From Bacillus sp. OV166 (lineage in GTDB: Bacteria; Bacillota; Bacilli; Bacillales; Cytobacillaceae), in assembly GCF_900177675.1 (NCBI RefSeq), contig NZ_FXWM01000001.1, positions 2,675,001 through 2,739,000 on the forward strand: a DNA stretch of 64,000 bases, read 5' to 3'. Shown here piece by piece: positions 25,601 to 33,225 of this stretch. The notes under the pieces were generated by a model. That model had not been told where the DNA came from and did no database searches. It saw only the letters and a program-made list of their open reading frames with translations. Position 1 is the first letter of the stretch. The number at the start of each line of letters is the position of its first letter. A program made the position numbers and the translations under genes.

Positions 25601-25735
25601 TGGAACTATAATCAAGGGACAGAACCAGGAGAAAAATACGCTACCGCTGGTTTGCGGATGAAGAAGGGAACATCTTCTTCCACGACCATATGTCAGCAGG
25701 AGAAAAAGGCTTTCATGGTACTTTTGGGGCGTTAA
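22646..25735 (+). CDS. CopD membrane domain fused to multicopper oxidase, N-terminal part
   Basis: 1029 codons before a frameshift-derived stop. Residues 1-~365 form CopD-like membrane helices with conserved histidines (ASHVASIDFWPG, SHSIHFLVVSVWVG); after an N/S-rich linker comes oxidase repeat 1 (~430-840): its first half has lost ligands (FFYNGAD), its second half has H744-V-F-H747-L-H749 and H798-C-H800-x3-H804-x4-M809, a complete T1 site plus two HxH pairs. Repeat 2 begins near residue 884 with the same C-P-K-T-A...D-I-V-Y-N pattern and contributes H968-I-H970. The last ~35 residues (from ~25640) are out of frame; the true protein continues in the next entry. Copper uptake joined to an extracellular oxidase is the inferred design. 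Confidence 0.85.
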   Translation: MGYIIPITEFGHYLLFSILVGHVVLLFIPETRKPKIHISKPLLLLCPLGIILFTFAPLLQVILYFNNSGGFLSAVLTVLTDFEIGRAWIFICILAVLLWITIYVNGSRFFRAQWLLLMIFAIGNASHVASIDFWPGVFSHSIHFLVVSVWVGVLLHVGWFSSNRENWSSFLRWFTPLAIGCFVVIIITGFMIMFVVVNKEQYLNSWQVPYGRMLLIKHISIIPVLTFAFLNGFLSRKTVKLPSFNPRPWIKAESLTLLIVFYCTGVLGTLPPPHEVDATQTLAANPTWLEWLLAKNTFISGQVELVPTISSALLIVISLLFLFLILISYKLMSHTLAIVFGTCFIITIYLGLMFAVNLDTENFTAINKVASNSIESDDQIHIPIPIHTSSKNVATIDSSHSSSNLENQSSKTNANNSNIILTNETMNLNNQCSKNAPVRKFTIAAINVDMVYNKFGDHHPSAKVYALKEDVAKIQQSIEANPGKPVKELQPLTLRANKGDCIEVTFSNQLTEKASIHIDGVGYDVQTSDGTVVGYNSNSTAVPNAEIIYRWNTEEEGTFFFYNGADLTFYTDPTGGKGTMGDGLFGALIVEPIGAKWTDPQTGGELSSGLYANIELPNQPDFREFALFFHDGVEALGKNQPVGTEPPHTDGEPADNEENPADGGKDPADPENDQYGVEKELYAVNYRAEPLDERMENAITEDGKDPTMFYSSWVYGDPATPITPAYVGDPVRFRIIGANEEENHVFHLHGHRWKSDTKKTNTVDSETLNIGSSQTAELTNDAGYIQNGKGAPGDYLWHCHLFPHYLQGMWGLLRVFDKLQPDLLPLMDRQPLAEPTKQNPGFPNYIPGEQGKRAPKPPDPELRPATEKEKEALGALVPGAPNFDRCPKTAQVRKYNVVGIQTDIVYNTEGDHDKDGRMFVLAEDEAKILNGTLRPRPLVIRANEGDCVEVTLENHLFNADEPNALSMHIHYVGFDPLGSDGTAVGWNYNQGTEPGEKYATAGLRMKKGTSSSTTICQQEKKAFMVLLGR

Positions 25736-28083
25736 TTGTTGAACCAAAAGGCTCAAAATGGCTGCATCCAAAGACGGTTTTGGAAATTAAATCAGGCACT
25801 GAAGCTATGATTGTTACCCCGGAAAAAGAGGATTTTCGTGAACAAGTACTTGTTTATCATGATTTTGCAAGAATGTGGGATAAAAACGGGAACTTGCTGC
25901 CACTAGAATCCGACCCTTCCAACACACATAAGGCACACGGATATGCGGCAGTCAATTACTCGAATGCCCCATTTTTCAGAAGAAATAATGCCGACCCAGC
26001 CTACGTATTTAGTTCATGGGTTCATGGCGATCCACAAACACCTATTATCGAAAGTTATCCGAATGACCCTATTAAGATACGATTAATTCAAGGTGCCCAT
26101 GAAACGCAGCATAACTTTAATTTACACGGACTAAGTTGGAAAAAAGAATCAGGACAACAAGATTCCGAATTAACTTCTACACAAACGATTGGTATGTCCG
26201 AACAGTTCACTATGGACATTCAGCCCAATCCTGTTGGAGTTAGACAGCGTGATTATCTTTGGTCTTCACAGCCAATTGAAGATTTGTGGAGCGGTTTGTG
26301 GGGATTTGTCAGGGTTTGGGGTGAACAGAATACCAACCTTAAAAAGCTGCCGGATCGAGTCGAGGTTAAGCAAAAGATTGACATGAATAAATTTAAGAAG
26401 ATGAAAAAAGAAAGAACTGGCCTACAGAAAGCAAGAGGTATGGGCCAAATTTGTCCAAAAACAGCCAAAATAAAAACATTCGATGTGACCGCATTTATGA
26501 AAGACATTGTCTACAATAAAGCGGGAGATCATGATCCATATGGACTTATGTTCGTTTTAACGAATGATGTTTCTGCAATAAGAAACGGTACAAAACCAAC
26601 AGAGCCTTTGGTTATTCGGGCCAATGAGGGAGAATGTATCAGGATTAGGTTGAAAAATAACTTACCAATAAACCCGCCAGAAAATAAGAATGATCCTGCC
26701 CTGCTAATGGCTAATCAAGTAGATTGGAAGAACTCTAACCGCGTAAGTCTGCATCCGCAAATGGTTCAATATGATGTTCAAGGGTCTGATGGAGCAACTA
26801 TTGGCTATAATTATGATCAAACCATCGGTCCAGGTGAAACGATTTCTTATGAATGGTATGCAGATAAGGAACATGGCGGAACGATTCTATACGATTATGG
26901 AGATATCCGCAGTCATCGATTGCATGGTGGATACGGAGCATTGATTATTGAGCCGAAGGACGCTGTCTATCGAAACCCTAAAACAGGTGAATCGATCCTG
27001 TCAGGTGCACTTGCTGATATTATTGTGCCGAATAAACCTGATTTCCGAGAGCAGGCGTTAATGTTCTCTGATGGTCTCTTTACGATTGGAAAAGATGGAA
27101 GCGCGCCAACACCAGGGGAAATAGATCCAAAAACAGGTGAACATGCGGATCTGGAGGACCATGGAGAAAAAGGAATTAATTATAGTTCGGAGCCTTTTAA
27201 ACATCGCCTTGCTAACAATCCTGATAAGTCATTGATTTTTAGCTCAGTGGTGCATGGAGACCCATCAACTCCTATTCCAGAAGCCTATATGGGTGATCCT
27301 ATCAGACTACGTGTGATGCAAACAGCAGATCGGTCGAGGGGAAGTGTCTTCACTCTACACAGTAATAAGTGGCGCTATCAGTGGACTGATCCGAATTCCA
27401 AGGTGGTGGGAAGCCAAGGTTCGCTTACACCAGGAGAATCGCTTGATATTATACCAATTCAAAAGGAAGGCTTTTTTAATCCAGCAGGTGATTATCTATA
27501 CCGAGAAATGAAACTTAGAAGATACCTAGAGGGGGGATTATGGGGAATCCTCCGAGTTCATGACCAACCAATAAATCAACTTCTTTCATTACCGGACCGC
27601 CTCCCGAAAGCTCCGATCAATGTTAGGAAGGGGACCAAACCAAATTCAATTAATTGGGACATGACTGAAAGCAAAGATATAGTTGGTTTTAACATCTACA
27701 GAAAAGCAATTCCGGAAAAGGCCTTTAAGAAGGTAAATAAGGAGATTAATAGAAGTGGTTCATTTACAGAAGAAGAAATACTGCCACTTCCAAGCTACTC
27801 CTATTCCATTAGGTCTGTAGATAAGTATGGAAATGAATCACTCAATAGTAAGGAAATTATTGTGAATATAAGCAGGATAAAAACCAAAGCAAGTCAAAAG
27901 GAAGATCTAGTTAAAGTAGAGACTAAGGTTCTTAAAGCCCTTAATCAGTTTGTTGAGATAAAAACTGAAGAGGATCCACAAATAGAACGCAGCTATCAAA
28001 TGACCAAAATAGAGGTAGATAAAATAGGAAAGGAACTCTCAGGGTTCAACAAAGCAGTTGAAGAACGGGATAAGGTCAGTTAA
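25690..28083 (+). CDS. Multicopper oxidase, C-terminal part of the CopD fusion
   Basis: Open frame of 797 codons whose first Met at 25690 is only the first ATG after the frameshift; upstream in the same frame (25642-25689) it already encodes R-Y-R-W-F-A-D-E-E-G and F-F-H-D-H, the second half-site of repeat 2. Adding one base near 25640 joins it to the previous entry as a ~1812-aa protein. It contains the rest of repeat 2, whose second half lacks the HCH motif (LWSSQPIEDLWSGLWG), and repeat 3 (from about residue 255) with neither HxH nor HCH motifs, so these look structural. A fibronectin-III-like domain (~635-735) and a charged helical tail end the protein. Confidence 0.8.
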   Translation: MSAGEKGFHGTFGALIVEPKGSKWLHPKTVLEIKSGTEAMIVTPEKEDFREQVLVYHDFARMWDKNGNLLPLESDPSNTHKAHGYAAVNYSNAPFFRRNNADPAYVFSSWVHGDPQTPIIESYPNDPIKIRLIQGAHETQHNFNLHGLSWKKESGQQDSELTSTQTIGMSEQFTMDIQPNPVGVRQRDYLWSSQPIEDLWSGLWGFVRVWGEQNTNLKKLPDRVEVKQKIDMNKFKKMKKERTGLQKARGMGQICPKTAKIKTFDVTAFMKDIVYNKAGDHDPYGLMFVLTNDVSAIRNGTKPTEPLVIRANEGECIRIRLKNNLPINPPENKNDPALLMANQVDWKNSNRVSLHPQMVQYDVQGSDGATIGYNYDQTIGPGETISYEWYADKEHGGTILYDYGDIRSHRLHGGYGALIIEPKDAVYRNPKTGESILSGALADIIVPNKPDFREQALMFSDGLFTIGKDGSAPTPGEIDPKTGEHADLEDHGEKGINYSSEPFKHRLANNPDKSLIFSSVVHGDPSTPIPEAYMGDPIRLRVMQTADRSRGSVFTLHSNKWRYQWTDPNSKVVGSQGSLTPGESLDIIPIQKEGFFNPAGDYLYREMKLRRYLEGGLWGILRVHDQPINQLLSLPDRLPKAPINVRKGTKPNSINWDMTESKDIVGFNIYRKAIPEKAFKKVNKEINRSGSFTEEEILPLPSYSYSIRSVDKYGNESLNSKEIIVNISRIKTKASQKEDLVKVETKVLKALNQFVEIKTEEDPQIERSYQMTKIEVDKIGKELSGFNKAVEERDKVS

Positions 28084-28148
28084 GTGTGGTAATCCCCTAA
28101 TTCTTCATTATATTTACTAATTTCAATTGAAAAGGCGGGCTGCAAAAA

Positions 28149-30341
28149 ATGGAATCTCGAAAGATTAAAAATGCAAAACAGAAAATTTCCAACAGAAGAA
28201 AGTCAGCAATCAAGCGGTTATTCCTTGTTACGTTAACCGTTTTGATCACGTTAAGTGGTAGTATATTTTGGGCAGAGGCTGAAACTGTTCCAATGGATTT
28301 CCCTAGATTAGCCAAGGTCGGTCCAATCCACGAAGATAATGGATATCCAGTCTGGTATAAGGATTCAAAAGGTACTCGACTGCAGCTTTGTTTAGATGTA
28401 AATGATCCATTATGTGCTTTGGATCCCGCAGAAATACCTAATCCAGCCGCACCCATTTCATTAAAAAATGGTAATTTTCCAGTTGAAGCCTTTTATCAGC
28501 TGGCTAGTTCTACAATTGACCTTCCGAATGGAGGCAGGGCTGTAGCCACCTTTGCACTTGAAGCGGCATGGGCAAATGAGATCGCGCAAGATGGTGACCA
28601 AATCGTATTCGGAAGGGTCCGTCTAAGGGTTGATGGGTTGGTGACAGGGAAAGAGTACACGATCACACATCCCTATGGTGTCGATAAATTTGTAGCAGTA
28701 GAAGAGGATGAAGATACACCAACTGTAGGTGAAGTAAGATTTGTAGAAGACATTGGTATTTCAGGTGGATTTGAAGCTGCAAAGAAAAGCCGTATTGGTA
28801 CCTTTTTAGAATGGGATAAGGGTGCACCTGAAGGCTATATCGGTGATCCGAACGTAGACCATAAGATTACCGGTGGTATCAATAATCAAAACATGTTCAA
28901 AATTGAAGGGCCAGGGATTGGTAAAGGTGCACCTGTAGCTAATCAATGTCCAGTAAAAAGTGACAACTGTATCCAAACAGATTTATTTAGTTTAATGGGG
29001 AAAAAGGCCACAACAGCAGGTGTGGATATAGCTCGGGCTACATATAGCCGTACAACAGATGGAGGAACGATAGATGTTTTTGCCTCTACAGAAGAAGAAA
29101 AAGCTCAAACCATCGAAGTTAAAGGAGTAGGAATTGATCCAGTTGTAATGGAGGGTTCAAGCGGGCAATATTTTACTCGTGTTGCGTTTAGCGGAACCAC
29201 ACCGAATATTACAGTAACGAATACAAGTGATAATCCAGACAGTGTCAAAACGATAACACCTGTCGACAAAATCACCGCAACTGCAACTTATGAAGTCAAT
29301 TCAAAAACTTTAGTCATTACCGCAGCATCGAGTGATCAAGTTGCATCACCGATCCTTACGGTATCAGGTTTCAAGCAAACGGTACCTCAAGAGGGATTGA
29401 CGATGAAAAATCCATCTTATGTTCCACCTAATATAACAGTCACCTCTTCTAAAAATGGTACTGTTACTGTGCCTGTTACCATTACGGATGTTCCGGTAGC
29501 ACCTGCACCTGTTGCGAATGCAGGAACGGAACAGACAGTGCAACCAGGCAGTGATGTAACACTTCAGGGTGCAAATACTGGGGGTGAAGTAACTTCGATC
29601 CTTTGGGAACAAGTTTCACCTGTGGCGCCAAAAGTTGAATTAACTGGTGCAAATACGTTAAACCCTACTTTCAAGGCGCCTGCCGAGGGTGGAGAGTTTT
29701 TATTTAAATTAACCCTTACAGGGCCAGCTGGAACTTCAATGAGCACGGTCAAGGTAATTGTAACTAGCCCAGAACCAGACCCAGATCCAATCCCAGACCC
29801 AGTTCCTACACCTGTCGCAAATGCAGGTGCCGATCAAAGTGTGAAACAAAATACTGTTGTCACGCTAGATGGCAGTACCTCAACAGATGCAACCACATAC
29901 ACCTGGAAACAGACAGGAGGTACGAATGTTACACTAAATTTAACGAATCCAGCTAAACCAACTTTTACGGCTCCGAAAAAAATGGAGAACCTGACTTTTG
30001 AACTTACTGCAATTGGGGCAGAAGGTAAGAAATCAACTGATGAAGTTACAATTTCCACTCAACCCGATAAACTGACCGTCACCACTGCAGAATATAGAAA
30101 AATTGGTAAAAGATGGACTATTAATGGAACGTCAGATATATTTGGGCCAGGTGTAAAAGTTTCCATTTATATTGGTGATGCAGTCCCAGCAAACTTGCTC
30201 ACAAGTGTGAATGTAAATAACAGAGGGGCTTTTACTTTCACTACTATTAATTCAGCCAAGTCCATAGTTCAAGGGGGAACTCTCACACTGGTCTCTACTT
30301 CTGGTGGAAAGTTAACAAATGTGGCGGTAACAGTTAAGTAG
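28149..30341 (+). CDS. Secreted PKD-domain protein
   Basis: 730 aa, starting with a basic stretch and a signal peptide (LFLVTLTVLITLSGSIFWAEA). Residues ~50-320 form a domain not recognised, with two Cys pairs (LQLCLDVNDPLC; QCPVKSDNC). Two PKD-like beta-sandwiches follow: ANAGTEQTVQPGSDVTLQGA (~455) and ANAGADQSVKQNTVVTLDGS (~555), joined by a D-P repeat linker (PEPDPDPIPDPVPTP). A final ~75-residue beta domain closes it. No LPXTG or membrane anchor, so it is released or held by partners. It starts 65 bp after the giant oxidase and could be its surface scaffold. AAAGGCGGG precedes the start. Confidence 0.85.
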   Translation: MESRKIKNAKQKISNRRKSAIKRLFLVTLTVLITLSGSIFWAEAETVPMDFPRLAKVGPIHEDNGYPVWYKDSKGTRLQLCLDVNDPLCALDPAEIPNPAAPISLKNGNFPVEAFYQLASSTIDLPNGGRAVATFALEAAWANEIAQDGDQIVFGRVRLRVDGLVTGKEYTITHPYGVDKFVAVEEDEDTPTVGEVRFVEDIGISGGFEAAKKSRIGTFLEWDKGAPEGYIGDPNVDHKITGGINNQNMFKIEGPGIGKGAPVANQCPVKSDNCIQTDLFSLMGKKATTAGVDIARATYSRTTDGGTIDVFASTEEEKAQTIEVKGVGIDPVVMEGSSGQYFTRVAFSGTTPNITVTNTSDNPDSVKTITPVDKITATATYEVNSKTLVITAASSDQVASPILTVSGFKQTVPQEGLTMKNPSYVPPNITVTSSKNGTVTVPVTITDVPVAPAPVANAGTEQTVQPGSDVTLQGANTGGEVTSILWEQVSPVAPKVELTGANTLNPTFKAPAEGGEFLFKLTLTGPAGTSMSTVKVIVTSPEPDPDPIPDPVPTPVANAGADQSVKQNTVVTLDGSTSTDATTYTWKQTGGTNVTLNLTNPAKPTFTAPKKMENLTFELTAIGAEGKKSTDEVTISTQPDKLTVTTAEYRKIGKRWTINGTSDIFGPGVKVSIYIGDAVPANLLTSVNVNNRGAFTFTTINSAKSIVQGGTLTLVSTSGGKLTNVAVTVK

Positions 30342-30423
30342 TTTTAGGACATTGTAAAAATTTGGTAATTGTCAATGTACTAACTTTCATTAATATGAAA
30401 TAGGTAAATCTAAGCAATCTCTT

Positions 30424-30466
30424 GCTGGAAAGGTACTAATATTAGTATACTTTCCGGCTTTTTTTA
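30424..30466 (+). terminator. Terminator of the oxidase island
   Basis: Long imperfect stem GCTGGAAAGGTACTAAT / ATTAGTATACTTTCCGGC (30424-30458) followed by T7. Confidence 0.8.
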
Positions 30467-30541
30467 TTTGGGATACACCATCTTTAAAGAACGTTCCATT
30501 CAAAAGGTGAATATAATATTTACAAGGAAGGGTGGGTGCAC

Positions 30542-30799
30542 ATGTTTTTCTGTGGGTTAGTTCTTATTGGGATGGTCATTCCATTCATATTAATGAAAAT
30601 AGATTCTAGATTGGTAAACTGGATCCCAGCGGTATTCTTTTTAGCAGCAACAATCATAATGGGTGCGAAGGCGGTATTTTATCCAGGTGAAGGAATGGGT
30701 GATTTAGCTGAGAGAATCTATTTTATGATGTTTGGATCCGTTGCGATTGGTTCCATTATTGGTGGGACAATCGTTCACTTTATAAAAAGTAAAAAATAA
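30542..30799 (+). CDS. Small membrane protein (hypothetical)
   Basis: 85 aa from ATG 30542 with AAGGAAGG upstream; GTG 30536 is an alternative. Three hydrophobic segments (residues ~3-19, 26-45 and 61-79), joined by a loop with FYPGEGMGDLAERIY. No signal or motif; resembles uncharacterised Bacillus integral membrane proteins. Confidence 0.75.
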   Translation: MFFCGLVLIGMVIPFILMKIDSRLVNWIPAVFFLAATIIMGAKAVFYPGEGMGDLAERIYFMMFGSVAIGSIIGGTIVHFIKSKK

Positions 30800-31141
30800 A
30801 CGCGCTCTTTCCAAAAGATTGTAGATTCTTAAATTCGCCCATAGAAGCACTAGATTCGCCCATAAAACCCAAAAATTCGCTCATAAAGCCCTCAGATTCG
30901 CCCGTAAACCTCAAAAATTCGCCCATGAATGGGATAAGTCGTTAAATAAATCATAAATGCCCAAAATCGGGTGTAATTTTATACTAAATATCATTTTGAT
31001 GAGGCTCCCCTTGAGTGATAACAACATGATTTACGAAAAAAGCAGAATAAATAATAAAATTTGAATTTCCTTCAAACCGATTGGGATTTATCCTCGTTAC
31101 CTTTAACGAAGAACCAATAAGAATGAAGGAGTTGCATGTAA
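30800..31141. other. 342-bp spacer with repeat array
   Basis: Holds the 21-bp array at 30831-30930. The remainder is AT-rich; AATGAAGGAG near 31122-31131 is the ribosome binding site of the next gene. No further gene seen. Confidence 0.6.
30831..30930. repeat. Tandem repeat, 5 units of exactly 21-bp spacing
   Basis: Core ATTCGCCCATAAA (with variants) begins at 30833, 30854, 30875, 30896 and 30917. It shares the TCGCC(A/C)-(G/A)TAAA theme and period with the array at 6345-6570. Confidence 0.8.
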
Positions 31142-31672
31142 ATGAAAAAGCGTTTAAAAGTATTACTTGGGATGTCAATTATGTCGATGTTTTTGTTTGG
31201 TGCAGTTGCATTCGCAGCAACAGATTTTACACTACTGGGATTTTCTAAAGTGGTCGCAGAAAGGAAGATTGAGGCAGGGGCAGCTGCAAAACTAAGTCAC
31301 AGCGGAATTAAAATTCAAATTCCCGAAGGAGCTTTTACCCACGACGTCACGTTTCAAGTGCTTGAAGGGGATAATAGTAAATTCCAAAAGGTGGCTCCTT
31401 CTGGAGAAACCGTGATCATGAATTTCGCGTTTAGAGTCATAGATTTAGAGACCGGTCAGATAATAGATAGATTTAATAATAAACAACTCACGTTCAGCTT
31501 TAAAGATAAGGATATTAACAAGGGAAGTATTTACTACAATTTCAAAGGTGATGGGACGATTGCAAATAACAATGCACAATCAGTGATCGATGGAAGAACG
31601 TTAACTCATCCGGTCGGAGCTGCACCTGTAGGTTGGTTTATTACATCACCAACGGAAAGTATTAATAAATAA
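31142..31672 (+). CDS. Small secreted protein (hypothetical)
   Basis: 176 aa with a clear signal peptide (KKRLKVLLGMSIMSMFLFGAVAFA, cut after AFA). The mature ~150 residues look all-beta, without cysteines; segments such as IKIQIPEGAFTHDVTFQVLEG resemble ZU5-like or surface beta modules. No catalytic motif. It faces the anti-sigma factor gene across a shared terminator. Function unknown. Confidence 0.75.
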   Translation: MKKRLKVLLGMSIMSMFLFGAVAFAATDFTLLGFSKVVAERKIEAGAAAKLSHSGIKIQIPEGAFTHDVTFQVLEGDNSKFQKVAPSGETVIMNFAFRVIDLETGQIIDRFNNKQLTFSFKDKDINKGSIYYNFKGDGTIANNNAQSVIDGRTLTHPVGAAPVGWFITSPTESINK

Positions 31673-31698
31673 GCAATAAGAAACTTATACTTAAATAA

Positions 31699-31738
31699 AA
31701 AGCCCATGATTCTCAGTCTGAGATTCATGGGCTTTCTT
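31699..31738. terminator. Bidirectional terminator
   Basis: Perfect 11-bp stem AAAGCCCATGA (31699-31709) / TCATGGGCTTT (31725-31735) with an inner stem, A-rich on the left and T-rich on the right; it serves the secreted protein and the anti-sigma gene. Confidence 0.85.
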
Positions 31739-31741
31739 CAT

Positions 31742-32494
31742 TTATGTTCCTAGAACCTTTTTGCCACGTGGTTGGGTTCCATTGGCATCTGGTTCGAGTG
31801 AAATTCCTATCGCATCAAAAGATATTTCCTTGTTCAATTGGTAGGTCAGGTAGCCATTGCCCTCTTTATCCACATGGAAGGTCCCGGCACTTTTTCTGTT
31901 TCCATCATCAATGAGCCACACTTGATAAGCCTCAGAGCCCTTGGTATTCGCCAGTCCTTGGGCCTGAAAAACAAGCTGTTTTTTATCTCCTTGCTTGTAA
32001 ATTAATGCCTGCCCTTGAGCAGAATCTCCTGCAGGATTTGCTGTTTTTAACGCGTATACCTGGATAACCTCGGCTGGAGTTTGCGTTTGTTCCGTTAATT
32101 CTGTTACCTGATCTCGGAGATTTATATTGTTCCAAATGACTCCTCCAAAGCAAAAGAGGAGAGCGGCGGCAGCCAATCCATAAAGAGAGGAGCGAATTCG
32201 GACTAATTTCTTTTTTGATCCATTTTGATTATTCCTTACAATCACAGTCTGGGAAGTGTTTTCAGGAGGGAAGATGGCGTTCATCACTTCATCCTTTAAA
32301 TCAACAGGTACCTCCACTTCATCTAATTCATAAGGGAGCATAGTCCACGCCTCCTGCAGATCTTGTATGTCTTTTTGACAAGACGAACAATTCAAAAGGT
32401 GCCTTTCCATCCTAATCCGTTCTTCGTTAGTAGTTTCACTTATCAAGTAAGAGACTAATTCATTGGAAAATGAACAGTTGCTATTTAAACTCAT
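31742..32494 (-). CDS. Anti-sigma factor, zinc-finger plus RskA-type domain
   Basis: 250 aa from ATG 32494, preceded by GGGGGA; a longer frame to 32521 has no better site and would overlap the sigma gene further. N-terminal ZAS domain (residues ~10-60) with H-x3-C-x2-C (HLLNCSSC) binds the ECF sigma factor; one transmembrane helix (SSLYGLAAAALLFCFGGVIW) near 110-130; the outer ~120 residues are an RskA-type domain (EAYQVWLIDDG, GISLEPDANGTQP). Gene start lies 5 bp past the sigma stop, so the pair is co-expressed. The signal sensed is unknown. Confidence 0.9.
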   Translation of the reverse strand: MSLNSNCSFSNELVSYLISETTNEERIRMERHLLNCSSCQKDIQDLQEAWTMLPYELDEVEVPVDLKDEVMNAIFPPENTSQTVIVRNNQNGSKKKLVRIRSSLYGLAAAALLFCFGGVIWNNINLRDQVTELTEQTQTPAEVIQVYALKTANPAGDSAQGQALIYKQGDKKQLVFQAQGLANTKGSEAYQVWLIDDGNRKSAGTFHVDKEGNGYLTYQLNKEISFDAIGISLEPDANGTQPRGKKVLGT

Positions 32495-32498
32495 ATTT

Positions 32499-33065
32499 TC
32501 ATTCCCCCATTTCCACGACAACGTGTTTCCGCAAAACCTTCAGAGTCTGATGCAGCCTGCTTTTTATTGTGCCGATTGGTTCCTTATTCATTTCTGCAAT
32601 TTCACTAAGCGTGTATCCTTCCCAATATAACCACTGGATTAGTTCGATTTGATTTTTTGATAGATATTGATAGGCTTTCTGTATTTGTTCTCGGACGAGC
32701 TTGCGTGATAAAATCTCTGCGGGATTGGAGGATTGATGACCGGGAATCTGCTCCAATTGTTCTTGGTCTATTGAGACGATTGCTTGTTCCTTTTTTTCCT
32801 TGCGGTGATGATCAATCGTGATATTACGAGTGATTGTTAGAAGCCAATTGACGAAATGTCCCTTTTCCGGGTTATAACCGGTCTCCGTCGTCCATACTCG
32901 TGTAAAGACAGTTTGTACAATCACTCTAGCTTTGTCTGCATCCTTTGTTGATTTGATAACGAAGGAGTATACCAGTTTAATATAGCGGTCATATAATTCT
33001 TCTAAAGCCGGACGATGCTTAACTTTAATTAAAAGCATTAACTCGGCATCACTCAATTTTTGCAT
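32499..33065 (-). CDS. ECF RNA polymerase sigma factor
   Basis: 188 aa from ATG 33065, whose AGGAGG lies 12 bases upstream; in-frame ATGs at 33089 and 33107 are alternatives with poorer sites and would add residues atypical for the family. Region 2 (LEELYDRYIKLVYSF ... VIVQTVFTRVW) and region 4 (IQWLYWEGYTLSEIAEMNKEPIGTIKSRLHQ) are clear. Together with the RskA-type anti-sigma it resembles SigK-RskA-like pairs. It may act on the envelope or copper genes nearby, but no matching promoter was shown. Confidence 0.9.
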   Translation of the reverse strand: MQKLSDAELMLLIKVKHRPALEELYDRYIKLVYSFVIKSTKDADKARVIVQTVFTRVWTTETGYNPEKGHFVNWLLTITRNITIDHHRKEKKEQAIVSIDQEQLEQIPGHQSSNPAEILSRKLVREQIQKAYQYLSKNQIELIQWLYWEGYTLSEIAEMNKEPIGTIKSRLHQTLKVLRKHVVVEMGE

Positions 33066-33167
33066 AAAAAAGGCAGTCCTCCTGTTCATTTCCTGATCCC
33101 TATACATAAATAAACGAATTTACAAGAAAATCGGTTTTAATTTTATATAGAAATTTTGAAAGATTAT

Positions 33168-33182
33168 TGGTGTCAGGCACCA
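33168..33182. repeat. Dispersed palindrome TGGTGTCAGGCACCA, copy 1
   Basis: 15-bp dyad (arms TGGTG/CACCA) between the sigma gene and the transporter gene. Other copies: 38726-38740, 44506-44520 (one mismatch, inverted) and 54427-54441. Confidence 0.75.
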
Positions 33183-33225
33183 TTTTAGTAAAAAAAATAG
33201 ACCTCAAGATGAGGTCTTGAAATTT

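Noticed and set aside
25630-25690. Programmed frameshifting to join the oxidase halves
   Set aside because: No slippery heptamer or following structure; a plain one-base loss explains it.
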